46,201 nt of DNA from an uncultured bacterium (GTDB lineage Bacteria; Desulfobacterota; BSN033; UBA1163). Of this stretch, positions 37,567 to 46,201 are shown piece after piece; position 1 is the first letter of the stretch, and the number at the start of each line of letters is the position of its first letter. The stretch covers positions 1 to 46,201 of the forward strand of contig CALIBK010000039.1 in the NCBI GenBank assembly GCA_938045955.1, given 5' to 3'. The notes under the pieces are model-generated. The model was given only the letters and a program-made list of their open reading frames with translations. It was not told the origin of the DNA and did not search any database. The translations under genes and the position numbers were made by a program.

Positions 37567-40500
37567 ATGAAAGGGAAAGGATTTAAATTTCTAAGCCTTT
37601 TTTTTCTCTCTTTAATTACCTTTTCTGTCTCCTTGATTGAAGGCCAGGATCAAAAACAGATCCCTTCGAAGATCACTCTGGTTGGAAGGGATTCCACCCA
37701 ATGGACGGCTAAAAGGGAAGTTCCTCTGCCAAATATCATAGCACCAGGGATCAAGGAGGAACCTGTCATACATGTGTTTGACCCCAGAGAAGAATCGATT
37801 GGACCCATGAGAAAGATGACCCCCTCTCTTTCTCAGCCGGGTTGTGCCTATAGGAGCGGGCTTACCCGTAGGGCAGTTACAGTAGCAGAAGGGGATAGAG
37901 GATATTATGAGAGAGGAAGGTATTTTTATCTTGAGAAACAATACGAAAATGCGATTCAAAGTTTCAATAAGTTAATTAAAGAGTATCCCGATAGTCCTTT
38001 AAGAGGCTCTGCCCTCTATTGGATGGGAGAAGCAAAATGGAATCAGGGAAGGGTGGAAGAGGCGTTCGTCCTTTTCCGGGAAGTAGTGGAAAGGTATCCT
38101 CAAAATGAGTATTTTGGCTATGCCCTCTATTCCTGTGGATGGATCCGGTTGACCAGAGGAGATTACGAAGAAGGATACCGATATTTCCACCGGGGAAAGA
38201 CTTTGTCAAAGGAGTCTCCAATCTTTCAATCCCTCCTTTTCTGGTCTGGGTTCTGTCTCCATGCTTTGGGTCGCTATCATGAATCGATCCAAGAATTGAA
38301 GACACTCCTTGGGGAGGTCCCCGAAGGAATATGGGAACCAGAGGCAGAGTATCTCATAGGAGTGAACTATTTTCGGTTAAATCAATTTAAGGAAGCCGCT
38401 CATCTCTTTCGGGATTTTCAAAAGCGATTTCCCAAACATTCCCTGATCGAAAGCGCGCGGTATGCTTTGGGTTGGAGTGAACTCTCTCTTGGAAATTTGG
38501 TGGAGGGGAGAAGAATCTTTGAAGAACTCCTCTTCGAGTTTCCTGCAAGTCGATTTTCAGACGCCATCTACTGGGGAATCCTCAAGAGCTATTTAGCAGA
38601 GGGAGAGGTGGAAAAGGCAACCCAGTATTACTTTCGATTTCTCTCCCTTTTTCTCCCTTCCCCTTGGAAAGAACAATGCCTTTTTGATATCGGTCAGTAC
38701 TATTTCGAAAGAAAGAACTACTCGAGCGCGGTTTCAACTTTTCGTCAGCTCCTGAAAACCTTCCCGGAAAGCGATCTTCAGGAATGGGCCTTTTTCATGA
38801 TCGGTGAATCTTTCTTTAATCAGAAGGAGTATCGTCATGCCATTGAGGCCTATCAGGAAGTTCTCTGGGGGAAAAAGAGATCCTCTTTGGAGGAGCAAAT
38901 CCTGTTGAGGATAGGTTATGCCTGTTTCTTTTTAAAAGAATACGAAGAAGCGATTCATTACTGGGAGAGGTGGTTGAAAGAGTTTTCCGCAAGCCCGGAG
39001 AGGAAAGAAACCCTTTATTGGCTTGCGGAGAGCTATCTTGCCAAGCAGGATTACCGAAGGGCGATCGAATACGTCGATCTTCTTAAGAGTGATCCAGAAT
39101 TCTATGCCAAGGGTTTAAATGCCCTTGGTTGGTATCATTTTCAGAGAAGTGAATGGAAAGAGGCAACCCACTATTTTCTAAAAATCTCCTCCGAATTTCC
39201 TCAGTACCGAACCACTCCTTCCGTTGATCTAATGATCGCAAAATCTTTTTTGAATCAGAGCAATCACGATCAGGCAAAAAGATATTTAAGTCGGCCCCTT
39301 GAATCTTTTGAAACCGAGGAAGACAGAGAAGAGGTGCTCTACCTTTTGGGGCGGATAAGCTATAGAGAAGAAAAGTTTGACGAAGCGATCCACTATTTTG
39401 AAAAATTAAAAGAAGGATTTCCGAGGGGAAGGTATGGAGCAGAGTCCCAATACTGGATTGGATGGGCTTATTTCCGAAAAAAGGATTATCCCAAAGCGAT
39501 TCAGACATTCCAAAACCTCATCCTTCAATTTCCTGAGAGTCCTTTTGTGGGTCCATCCTATCTTAAAATAGGAGACGGATATTATAACCTGAAAGAATAT
39601 GGGAAGGCGAGAGAGTCATATTCCCAGGTGACGAGGAAATATCCGAAATCTAAGGAGGCCCCCGAGGCAGAATTCGGGATCCTTCTTACCTTCCTTCAAG
39701 AGAAAAAGGATGAGGCCTTTGTCTCAAAGGTGGACTCCTTTATCCATCAGTATCCCCATCACCCATTGGCTCCCGAGGCCTTGATCCAGTTAGCCCAATT
39801 TTATCGAGACCTCCAATCGATCGAGAAGGCGATCAAAACCTATAAAGAAGTCATTCAACGCTATCCAAAGGATGAACGAGCGGGGGAGGCCCAATTTCGA
39901 ATGGGTCTTCTTTTAAAAGAAAAAAAGAGATGGAACGAAGCCCTTGAAGAGTTAGAGAGGTTTATGAAATCTTATCCCAGGCATCCTTTTCGTCATGAAG
40001 GTCAATTGGAATTGGGGGAAGTTTACCTTCATCTCAAAAATTATACAAAGGCATTGGAACAATTAAACGAGGCCAAAAAAAGTCTTCCCCATCCACATTT
40101 AGCCAGAAGGGTTTATTTTGGAATAGGCGAGGCTTATCACCAGTCAGGAAAGGTTGAGGAGGGTATAAGAATTTTGAAAGAATATCTGGGGAAATTCCAA
40201 CAGGAGGAGGGTAAATGGGAAGCCTATTTAAGATTGGGTCTTCTTTACATGGTGCAAAAAAGGTGGGAAGAGGCTCTCTCCTCCCTTTCTTCGGCACTTC
40301 ATAGCCCAGAGGAGCGAGTTTCAAGCCAGGCCCAGTTCAAATTGGGAGAAATTTATCAGGCCCTTGGGAATAAAGAACAGGCGATCCACCAATTTTCGAA
40401 GATTCTCTATCTGTATCCTCATCTCTCGGAGATGACCGAAGGGGCTCTCCTTCGATTAGGAGAGCTTTATCTTGAGGAGAGAAGATTTTCAGAAGCTAAA

Positions 40501-40599
40501 CAGGTTTATCAAAAACTCTTAAGTCAGAGTAAAAAGGAAGAGAATCGTCAGTTGGCCAAGAGAATGCTTGAGTCGATGAAGGAGAGGGGGATTCATTGA
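37567..40599 (+). CDS. Exported TPR-repeat protein (1010 aa)
   Basis: Signal peptide plus many TPR units (e.g. YFERKNYSSAVSTFRQLLKTFPESDLQEWAFFMIGESFFNQKEYRHAIEAYQEV). Confidence 0.9.
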   Translation: MKGKGFKFLSLFFLSLITFSVSLIEGQDQKQIPSKITLVGRDSTQWTAKREVPLPNIIAPGIKEEPVIHVFDPREESIGPMRKMTPSLSQPGCAYRSGLTRRAVTVAEGDRGYYERGRYFYLEKQYENAIQSFNKLIKEYPDSPLRGSALYWMGEAKWNQGRVEEAFVLFREVVERYPQNEYFGYALYSCGWIRLTRGDYEEGYRYFHRGKTLSKESPIFQSLLFWSGFCLHALGRYHESIQELKTLLGEVPEGIWEPEAEYLIGVNYFRLNQFKEAAHLFRDFQKRFPKHSLIESARYALGWSELSLGNLVEGRRIFEELLFEFPASRFSDAIYWGILKSYLAEGEVEKATQYYFRFLSLFLPSPWKEQCLFDIGQYYFERKNYSSAVSTFRQLLKTFPESDLQEWAFFMIGESFFNQKEYRHAIEAYQEVLWGKKRSSLEEQILLRIGYACFFLKEYEEAIHYWERWLKEFSASPERKETLYWLAESYLAKQDYRRAIEYVDLLKSDPEFYAKGLNALGWYHFQRSEWKEATHYFLKISSEFPQYRTTPSVDLMIAKSFLNQSNHDQAKRYLSRPLESFETEEDREEVLYLLGRISYREEKFDEAIHYFEKLKEGFPRGRYGAESQYWIGWAYFRKKDYPKAIQTFQNLILQFPESPFVGPSYLKIGDGYYNLKEYGKARESYSQVTRKYPKSKEAPEAEFGILLTFLQEKKDEAFVSKVDSFIHQYPHHPLAPEALIQLAQFYRDLQSIEKAIKTYKEVIQRYPKDERAGEAQFRMGLLLKEKKRWNEALEELERFMKSYPRHPFRHEGQLELGEVYLHLKNYTKALEQLNEAKKSLPHPHLARRVYFGIGEAYHQSGKVEEGIRILKEYLGKFQQEEGKWEAYLRLGLLYMVQKRWEEALSSLSSALHSPEERVSSQAQFKLGEIYQALGNKEQAIHQFSKILYLYPHLSEMTEGALLRLGELYLEERRFSEAKQVYQKLLSQSKKEENRQLAKRMLESMKERGIH

Positions 40600-41417
40600 T
40601 CCGTAAAAAGCTAAAGAGAATTCCAAGGCCTCTTATTTTATTTTCCATAATTGCCTTCACCTTATTGATCCCAATTTTTTTCTTTACCCCTAATCTTTAT
40701 CATGAGGCTCATCGGATCTGGAGGAATTTGGAGGAAGGAAGTAAGAGACTCCTTAGATTCGGAGGAAGAGGAATTTCTGTGGAGGAGAAGAGGATCAGAG
40801 AAGAGATTATCCTTAAAAAAATGGAGGAGGCCAATGCTCAGCAGGATTGGAAATCCCTTGCTCCAGAGTACCCAAAATTAAAAAAGACAGAAGGAGTTTC
40901 TGAGGAAGAGAGGATACGGAGTTTTAGAAATACCCCTGAATTTAAAGAGATTGAAAAGGAATGGGAGCGGTATGTGAAAAAGAGAGAGGAAGCATTCCTT
41001 CCTGAAGGTCCGCTCCCATCCTTGAAAGAATGGGTCAATGAATCATTATTATTAAAAGATAAAGGGGAGGAGAAAATTATAGAGAAACTTCAGATTAAAA
41101 AAGAAAGGGGTTCCTTAGCCCCTCCGTTAGAAGAGAACCTTCGATTAGGAATCAAAGGCCCTCTGGCTTCGAGAAAAATCTTGCTTAGACCCCCACCTCC
41201 ACTGGTGGATATCAGGATAGAAGGGGAAGTAGAGGCAACCCTCTGGGTACTCCCGGATGGAACGGTCGATCGGGTGATCCCCTTGATCAAGATGGATTCC
41301 GAACTGGAACAAATTGCGATTCGATACTTAAAACAATGGCGATTTGCTCCACTTGCCAAGGATCAGGAACAGGTGGAACAGTGGGGGAATATTCCTATCA
41401 AATTTAAAATTCAATAG
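40596..41417 (+). CDS. Single-TM protein with TonB-like C-terminal domain
   Basis: N-terminal TM; GEVEATLWVLPDGTVDRVIPLIKMDSELEQIAIRYLKQWRFAPL; overlaps TPR stop (TTGA). Confidence 0.75.
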   Translation: MIRKKLKRIPRPLILFSIIAFTLLIPIFFFTPNLYHEAHRIWRNLEEGSKRLLRFGGRGISVEEKRIREEIILKKMEEANAQQDWKSLAPEYPKLKKTEGVSEEERIRSFRNTPEFKEIEKEWERYVKKREEAFLPEGPLPSLKEWVNESLLLKDKGEEKIIEKLQIKKERGSLAPPLEENLRLGIKGPLASRKILLRPPPPLVDIRIEGEVEATLWVLPDGTVDRVIPLIKMDSELEQIAIRYLKQWRFAPLAKDQEQVEQWGNIPIKFKIQ

Positions 41418-41432
41418 GATTCACTTAATTTA

Positions 41433-41714
41433 ATGAGAAAGAGACCTATTCTCCTGTTATTCCTTTTCTTATTTCTCCTGTTTGGTTTTTTTACCTTTTT
41501 TGGGGATAAAGGGCTCTTTCATCTTCTCAAATTAAAAAAAGAGATGGAGCGAATCAAAGAGACCAATCTTAAAATTGAAGAGGAAAATCAGAAGCTGAGG
41601 GAGGAGATCCGGAGATTAAAACAGGATAAGCGTTATATTGAGGAGATTGCACGAAAGGAGTTAGGAATGGTCAAAGAGGGAGAAATCCTTTATCAATTTG
41701 ATCTTAAAGATTAA
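41433..41714 (+). CDS. FtsB/DivIC-family septum formation initiator-like protein
   Basis: TM + coiled coil; IEEENQKLREEIRRLKQDKRYIEEIARKELGMVKEGEILYQF. Confidence 0.85.
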   Translation: MRKRPILLLFLFLFLLFGFFTFFGDKGLFHLLKLKKEMERIKETNLKIEEENQKLREEIRRLKQDKRYIEEIARKELGMVKEGEILYQFDLKD

Positions 41715-41728
41715 GGAGGAGACCCCCA

Positions 41729-42604
41729 ATGAAATATGAGGGAATGATCTTTCGACCTCCGAGTGAAGCAGAGAGTTTAATTCTCCAGGTCACCGTAGGT
41801 TGTTCCTATAATCGATGTACCTTCTGTGGGGCTTACCGAGAGAAAATCTTTAGGATCAAATCATTTGAAGAGGTGAAAGAGGATATTGATGAAGCGAGTA
41901 GATTTGGGGGAAGCATAAGAAGGGTTTTTCTCGCCGACGGAGATGCCTTGGCTATTCCACAGAAGGATCTCTTAAGAATTCTTGAATATATGAAATCCAA
42001 GTTCCCTTACCTCGAGAGGGTAGGAATCTACGCAAATGCAAACGATATTTTAAAAAGGGATGGAGATGAATTAAAGGCTCTTAAAGATTTAGGTCTGGGG
42101 ATTATTTATATGGGACTGGAGTCAGGGAATCAAGAAGTTTTAAGAAGAGTGAAGAAGAATGCCACCATCGGGCGAATGGTCCAGGCTGCAAGGAGGGTTA
42201 AAGAATCTGAGATTCTTCTCTCTGTCACTGTCATCTTAGGACTTGGAGGCGTCGAATACAGTTTAATTCATGCGAAAGATACGGGAATAGTCCTTTCTGA
42301 AATGGATCCAGATTACGTAGGAGCGCTCTCCTTGATGGTGATTCCAGGAACTCCCATCGCAAAGGAGATCGAGGAAGGAAAATTCCTCCTTCCCGACCCA
42401 TTTGGTTTGATCAAAGAACTTGAAGTCATGGTTGAGCATCTGGAGGTGACCAGTTGCTTTTTTGCCTCCAATCATGCCTCAAACTACCTTCCTCTTCGAG
42501 TACGCTTACCAGAAGGGAAAGACGAGGCATTGAGACGTATCCGAGAGGTTTTACGAAGAAGAGATCCGGCATTGTTAAGACCTGAATTTCTGAGGGCACT
42601 GTAG
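41729..42604 (+). CDS. Radical SAM protein
   Basis: CSYNRCTFCGAYREK (Cx3-5Cx2C cluster); IIYMGLESGNQEVLRRVKKNAT. Confidence 0.9.
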   Translation: MKYEGMIFRPPSEAESLILQVTVGCSYNRCTFCGAYREKIFRIKSFEEVKEDIDEASRFGGSIRRVFLADGDALAIPQKDLLRILEYMKSKFPYLERVGIYANANDILKRDGDELKALKDLGLGIIYMGLESGNQEVLRRVKKNATIGRMVQAARRVKESEILLSVTVILGLGGVEYSLIHAKDTGIVLSEMDPDYVGALSLMVIPGTPIAKEIEEGKFLLPDPFGLIKELEVMVEHLEVTSCFFASNHASNYLPLRVRLPEGKDEALRRIREVLRRRDPALLRPEFLRAL

Positions 42605-42611
42605 GGAGAGA

Positions 42612-43034
42612 ATGATGGAGACAGTGGATGTGGACATCCGGGTGAGATATGCGGAGACGGACCAAATGGGGGTGGCCTATTATGCGAATTATCTGGTTTG
42701 GTTTGAAGTCGGCCGAACAGAGCTCTGCAGAAATAAAGGATTTCGTTACAGGGACTTAGAAGAGTTGGGGTATCGATTGGTGGTCACCGAGGTTTATTGC
42801 AAATATAGAAACTCAGCAAGATATGATGAAATAGTAACCGTCCGGACCCATCTCAAAGAGGTTAATAAGAGGAGGGTAACCTTCGGATATCAAATCCTGC
42901 GAAAGGACGGGAAGGAACTGATTGCTGAAGGTGAGACTCGACATATCTGTGTGAATGATAAAGGAAAAACGAAAAGCCTTCCCGATAGGTTTTTAAAGTG
43001 TCTAACCCGTTCATCCTTTACAGGAAGTCCTTGA
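42612..43034 (+). CDS. Acyl-CoA thioesterase, YbgC/FadM hotdog family
   Basis: IRVRYAETDQMGVAYYANYLVWFEVGRTEL. Confidence 0.92.
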   Translation: MMETVDVDIRVRYAETDQMGVAYYANYLVWFEVGRTELCRNKGFRYRDLEELGYRLVVTEVYCKYRNSARYDEIVTVRTHLKEVNKRRVTFGYQILRKDGKELIAEGETRHICVNDKGKTKSLPDRFLKCLTRSSFTGSP

Positions 43035-43079
43035 CAGAGTTTATTGAAAATGGGTATTTGATAGAATAATCTCTCTTCA

Positions 43080-44141
43080 ATGAAAGAAAAAAGAATTTTA
43101 GTTATAAGATTGAGTGCCATTGGAGATGTAATTCGAACCCTTCCCGCTGTACAGGCATTAAAAAAACAACTTCCCTCCATCATCTCCTGGGTTGTTGAAG
43201 AACCTTCAAAAACCTTTCTCGAAAGTCAGCCGGAGATTGACGAAGTAATCCTCTTCCCAAGGAAGAGATGGACAGAAGGAATAAGATCGATTCGAAGGTT
43301 GAAAAGGTCCATATTGGAGATGGTGGAGTTGATTTTTTATCTTCGAGGGAAAAACTTCGATATAGCCCTCGATTTTCATGGGATCCTGAAAAGCGGTCTC
43401 CTCTCCCTCTTTTCAGGGGCTTTCCAACGGGTTGGATTTGCCCGAAGATGGAGTAAAGAGGGGAACTTTCTTTTTTCGAACATTAAGGTGAATCTTCCGG
43501 AAGAAAGAATCAGTCGATATCAAAGGAATTTTGCCCTTCTAAAAGGGATAGGATTAGATGCGACAGATCATTCCTTTCAACTCCATATTCCTCATGAAGA
43601 TAGACTGTATGTGGATTCATTCTTCTCTCAGCTTCCCAACCCTCTCAGAAAACCCTTAATTGCGATTCATCCTGGTTCAAGTCCAAAGACGATTTATAAA
43701 AGATGGATGCCGGATCGATACGGAATGCTGGCAGATCAATTAACCCGTGAATTTAGAGCCACCGTCCTTTTCACATGGGGTCCGGAGGAGCTGGAAGAAG
43801 TAAAAGCAATACAGAGTAAAATGAGGGAGTTATCATTTTTAGCTCCTCGAACCCATTCTTTGACTCAGTTGGCGGAGATATACCGGCGTTGTAATCTTTA
43901 TATCGGGGGGGATACCGGCCCTACCCATATTGCTTCATTGGTAAATGTACCCGTAGTGGTCATTTTTGGGCCCACTGACCCTGTTGAGAACGAACCTTTG
44001 GGTTTTCATAAGAAGGTGAGGAAAGAAGTAGGATGTAATCCCTGTCGGAACAGATCTTGCAAAAAAATCACCTGCTTAAAAGCCATCGAAGTAGAAGAGG
44101 TGTTCAAAGCAGTAAAAGACATTTTAAATCCAACTATTTGA
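43080..44141 (+). CDS. GT9-family LPS heptosyltransferase
   Basis: ILVIRLSAIGDVIRTLPAVQALKKQLP; LYIGGDTGPTHIASLVNVPVVVIFGPTDP. Confidence 0.92.
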   Translation: MKEKRILVIRLSAIGDVIRTLPAVQALKKQLPSIISWVVEEPSKTFLESQPEIDEVILFPRKRWTEGIRSIRRLKRSILEMVELIFYLRGKNFDIALDFHGILKSGLLSLFSGAFQRVGFARRWSKEGNFLFSNIKVNLPEERISRYQRNFALLKGIGLDATDHSFQLHIPHEDRLYVDSFFSQLPNPLRKPLIAIHPGSSPKTIYKRWMPDRYGMLADQLTREFRATVLFTWGPEELEEVKAIQSKMRELSFLAPRTHSLTQLAEIYRRCNLYIGGDTGPTHIASLVNVPVVVIFGPTDPVENEPLGFHKKVRKEVGCNPCRNRSCKKITCLKAIEVEEVFKAVKDILNPTI

Positions 44142-44200
44142 TTTTATTTATAAATTATTGTTGATTTTAAGCTCATTATAGTGTATTTATATTACTCATT

Positions 44201-45241
44201 ATGAAGGATGGAATAAATTTACAAAAGGTGAATCGCCTGTTAATTAGAGGAGTAAATTGGGTTGGAGATACTATTCTCACTTATCCCTCAGTTCAACAAT
44301 TAAGAATCCTCTTTCCCCGATCTCACATCGCCATCCTTGTTGTGGATCATTTAGTGGATTTATGGAGGACCTCCCCCTATATTGATGAAGTTATATCTTT
44401 TCGCAAGGAAAAGAAAACGAATCCACTCTGGGGGGATTTAAAACTTATTCAAGCTTTAAAGAAGAAGGGTTTTGATCTGGCAATCATTTTCCCCCGCTCT
44501 CTCCATTCTGCCCTTCAAATATTTTTGGCCGGTGTTCCCATTCGGGTTGGTTATCAATCGGGAGGACGTTCGCTCCTTCTCACCCATGGAATCCCCCGAA
44601 CAGAAGAGGTCCTCAACATCCATCGAATTTATTATTATCAAAAGCTGATTGAGTTATTTGGGAAAATAGAAACCGCCCTCACCCCAAAATTATTCCTGAG
44701 AACAGAAGATCGCCTTTGGGCTGATCAAACTTTAAAAAATTTTGGGGTCATGAATGGAGAGCTTTTAATCGGAATGAACCCTGGTGCCACCTACGGGATG
44801 GCTAAATGTTGGCCTCCTGAAAGATTCGGAGAATTAGGAAGGAAGCTTTCGGAGAACTTTCGAGTAAAAATCCTTTTATTCGGAAAGAAAGAGGAACAAT
44901 CTATGGTTGGAGAAATTGGTAAGTTTCTTGGAAGAAAAGGAATCGATTTGGCAGGAAAAACCAGTTTACTTCAGTTAGCTGCCCTTTTAGAACGATGTCA
45001 TCTCCTGATCACCAACGATACCGGAACAATGCATATGGCAGCAGCCGTGGGAACTCCTGTGGTGGCGATCTTCGGTTCAACCAATCCTGTGACTACAGGC
45101 CCATGGGGAGTAGGACACACCATCGTGAGAAAAGAGATCCCCTGCAGCCCTTGTTTTAAGAGAATGTGTCCAACTGACCATCGATGTATGAAATTAATTA
45201 CTGTTAACGATATATTAAAGGAATGTGATAAGTACTTATGA
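44201..45241 (+). CDS. waaF: LPS heptosyltransferase II
   Basis: LLIRGVNWVGDTILTYPSVQQLR; LLITNDTGTMHMAAAVGTPVVAIFGSTNPVTTGPWG; PCSPCFKRMCPTDHRCM. Confidence 0.93.
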   Translation: MKDGINLQKVNRLLIRGVNWVGDTILTYPSVQQLRILFPRSHIAILVVDHLVDLWRTSPYIDEVISFRKEKKTNPLWGDLKLIQALKKKGFDLAIIFPRSLHSALQIFLAGVPIRVGYQSGGRSLLLTHGIPRTEEVLNIHRIYYYQKLIELFGKIETALTPKLFLRTEDRLWADQTLKNFGVMNGELLIGMNPGATYGMAKCWPPERFGELGRKLSENFRVKILLFGKKEEQSMVGEIGKFLGRKGIDLAGKTSLLQLAALLERCHLLITNDTGTMHMAAAVGTPVVAIFGSTNPVTTGPWGVGHTIVRKEIPCSPCFKRMCPTDHRCMKLITVNDILKECDKYL

Positions 45242-46086
45242 GCATAACTTTAACTCCTCATGAGCTTTCGGTTTTATCTCAAAATCCGATCTCCGCTTGT
45301 ATTATATGCTTCAATGAGGAAGATAATATTCGGAGATGTTTGGAGAGTTTAAAATGGGTAAAAGATTCTGGAGGAGAAATCATCGTGGTAGACTCCTATA
45401 GCACAGACAGAACCGTGGAGATTTGTCATAAATTCACAGATAAGGTTTATCAAAATGAATGGCCTGGATATGTGAACCAGAAGAATTATGCTCTTTCCTT
45501 AGCTTCGAATGAATGGGTTCTTTCATTGGATGCAGATGAAATGATTTCCACCCAAGCTCGAGATGAGATTATTAAAGAGTGGAAAAATAATGGGTATGAA
45601 GTCTTTGACGGTTATTATTTTAGACGTCATACTTATTACCTCGGAAAGTGGATTAATCATGGGGGATGGTATCCGGATTATAAATTAAGGCTTTTTAGAA
45701 AGAGTAAGGGGAGATGGGGTGGAAATGATCCCCATGATCGAGTGATCATGCATAAATCAGCCCTTCTTAAAAAGTTTCAAGGCGAGATCCTTCACTTTAC
45801 TTATAAAAATATATCCCATCAACTAAAAACAATAGATCGATTTTCAGATGCTGCTTTAGAATCTCTCTTAGGACAGAAAAATATAATTACTTTTTTTAAT
45901 CTTCTTTTTAGACCACCTGTCAAATTTTTAGAAACTTATTTTTGGAAAGCAGGATTCTTAGATGGTCTTCCAGGTTTTATCATCGCTATTCTTTCGAGTT
46001 ATTATGTCTTTATCAAATATGCAAAACTATGGGAATTTAGAAAGGATAAAGAGAAATGGGAGACTACTCCTTTTGATGCCTTTTAG
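45238..46086 (+). CDS. GT2-family glycosyltransferase (LPS core, WaaE/KdtX-like)
   Basis: ISACIICFNEEDNIRRCLESLKWVKDSGGEIIVVDSYSTDRTVEI; SLDADEMIS. Confidence 0.92.
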   Translation: MSITLTPHELSVLSQNPISACIICFNEEDNIRRCLESLKWVKDSGGEIIVVDSYSTDRTVEICHKFTDKVYQNEWPGYVNQKNYALSLASNEWVLSLDADEMISTQARDEIIKEWKNNGYEVFDGYYFRRHTYYLGKWINHGGWYPDYKLRLFRKSKGRWGGNDPHDRVIMHKSALLKKFQGEILHFTYKNISHQLKTIDRFSDAALESLLGQKNIITFFNLLFRPPVKFLETYFWKAGFLDGLPGFIIAILSSYYVFIKYAKLWEFRKDKEKWETTPFDAF

Positions 46087-46095
46087 GGAGATGCG

Positions 46096-46201
46096 TTGAA
46101 GATCCTACATCTTTTTAGCGATTGGAAATGGACAGGTCCTTCAGAACCAATTATAAATTTATGTAATGAATTGGGAAAAAGAGGTCACGAAGTTGTCCTT
46201 G
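46096..46201 (+). CDS. 5' end of a glycosyltransferase (GT4-like), truncated by the window edge
   Basis: TTG start after GGGAG; MKILHLFSDWKWTGPSEPIINLCNELGKRGHEVVL.. Confidence 0.75.
   Translation, partial: MKILHLFSDWKWTGPSEPIINLCNELGKRGHEVVL

Noticed and set aside
37612-40324. Minus-strand ORFs (63-141 aa) opposite the TPR gene
   Set aside because: Shadow ORFs in antisense frames of a well-supported CDS
37900-40500. Possible tandem DNA repeats or CRISPR-like array in the TPR gene
   Set aside because: Repetition is at protein (TPR) level only; no constant-length identical DNA repeats with spacers

Overview
The 46.2-kb window looks like chromosomal DNA from a Gram-negative bacterium, probably deltaproteobacterial/Desulfobacterota-like and possibly thermophilic (inference from gene content only). 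From left to right it contains: (1) a truncated tyrosine-recombinase remnant next to a tRNA-Thr(CGT) gene; (2) housekeeping genes, including a 6-phosphofructokinase with PPi-type active-site residues; (3) a proteostasis island (groES-groEL, two inverted Hsp20 paralogs around a membrane-anchored Clp/SDH-type protease) with similar promoter sequences upstream of three chaperone units; (4) a NEW3-domain protein plus ABC-2 transporter operon; (5) an 11-13 kb cluster (about 14.66-27.3 kb) with myo-inositol-phosphate synthase, four glycosyltransferases (three of them related to each other), a dual-specificity phosphatase, two tandem GH130 proteins (one phosphorylase-like, one lacking the same motifs), a stand-alone phosphomannose-isomerase-type cupin, a GH5-like hydrolase, mannose-1-P guanylyltransferase and a DUF6178 protein; (6) PBP1A, LysM-NlpC/P60, Sua5, IMPase, RarA, Pcm, TPR/TonB-like and FtsB-like genes; (7) the start of an LPS-core heptosyltransferase cluster. 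The best candidate for an undescribed system is the inositol/GDP-mannose/GH130 cluster, which may make and recycle a mannose-rich glycan or mannosyl-inositol compound. Two REP-like inverted-repeat elements built from the same half-unit in opposite arrangements were also found. No CRISPR array or rRNA was seen. All family assignments come from reading motifs by eye; no database search was run.
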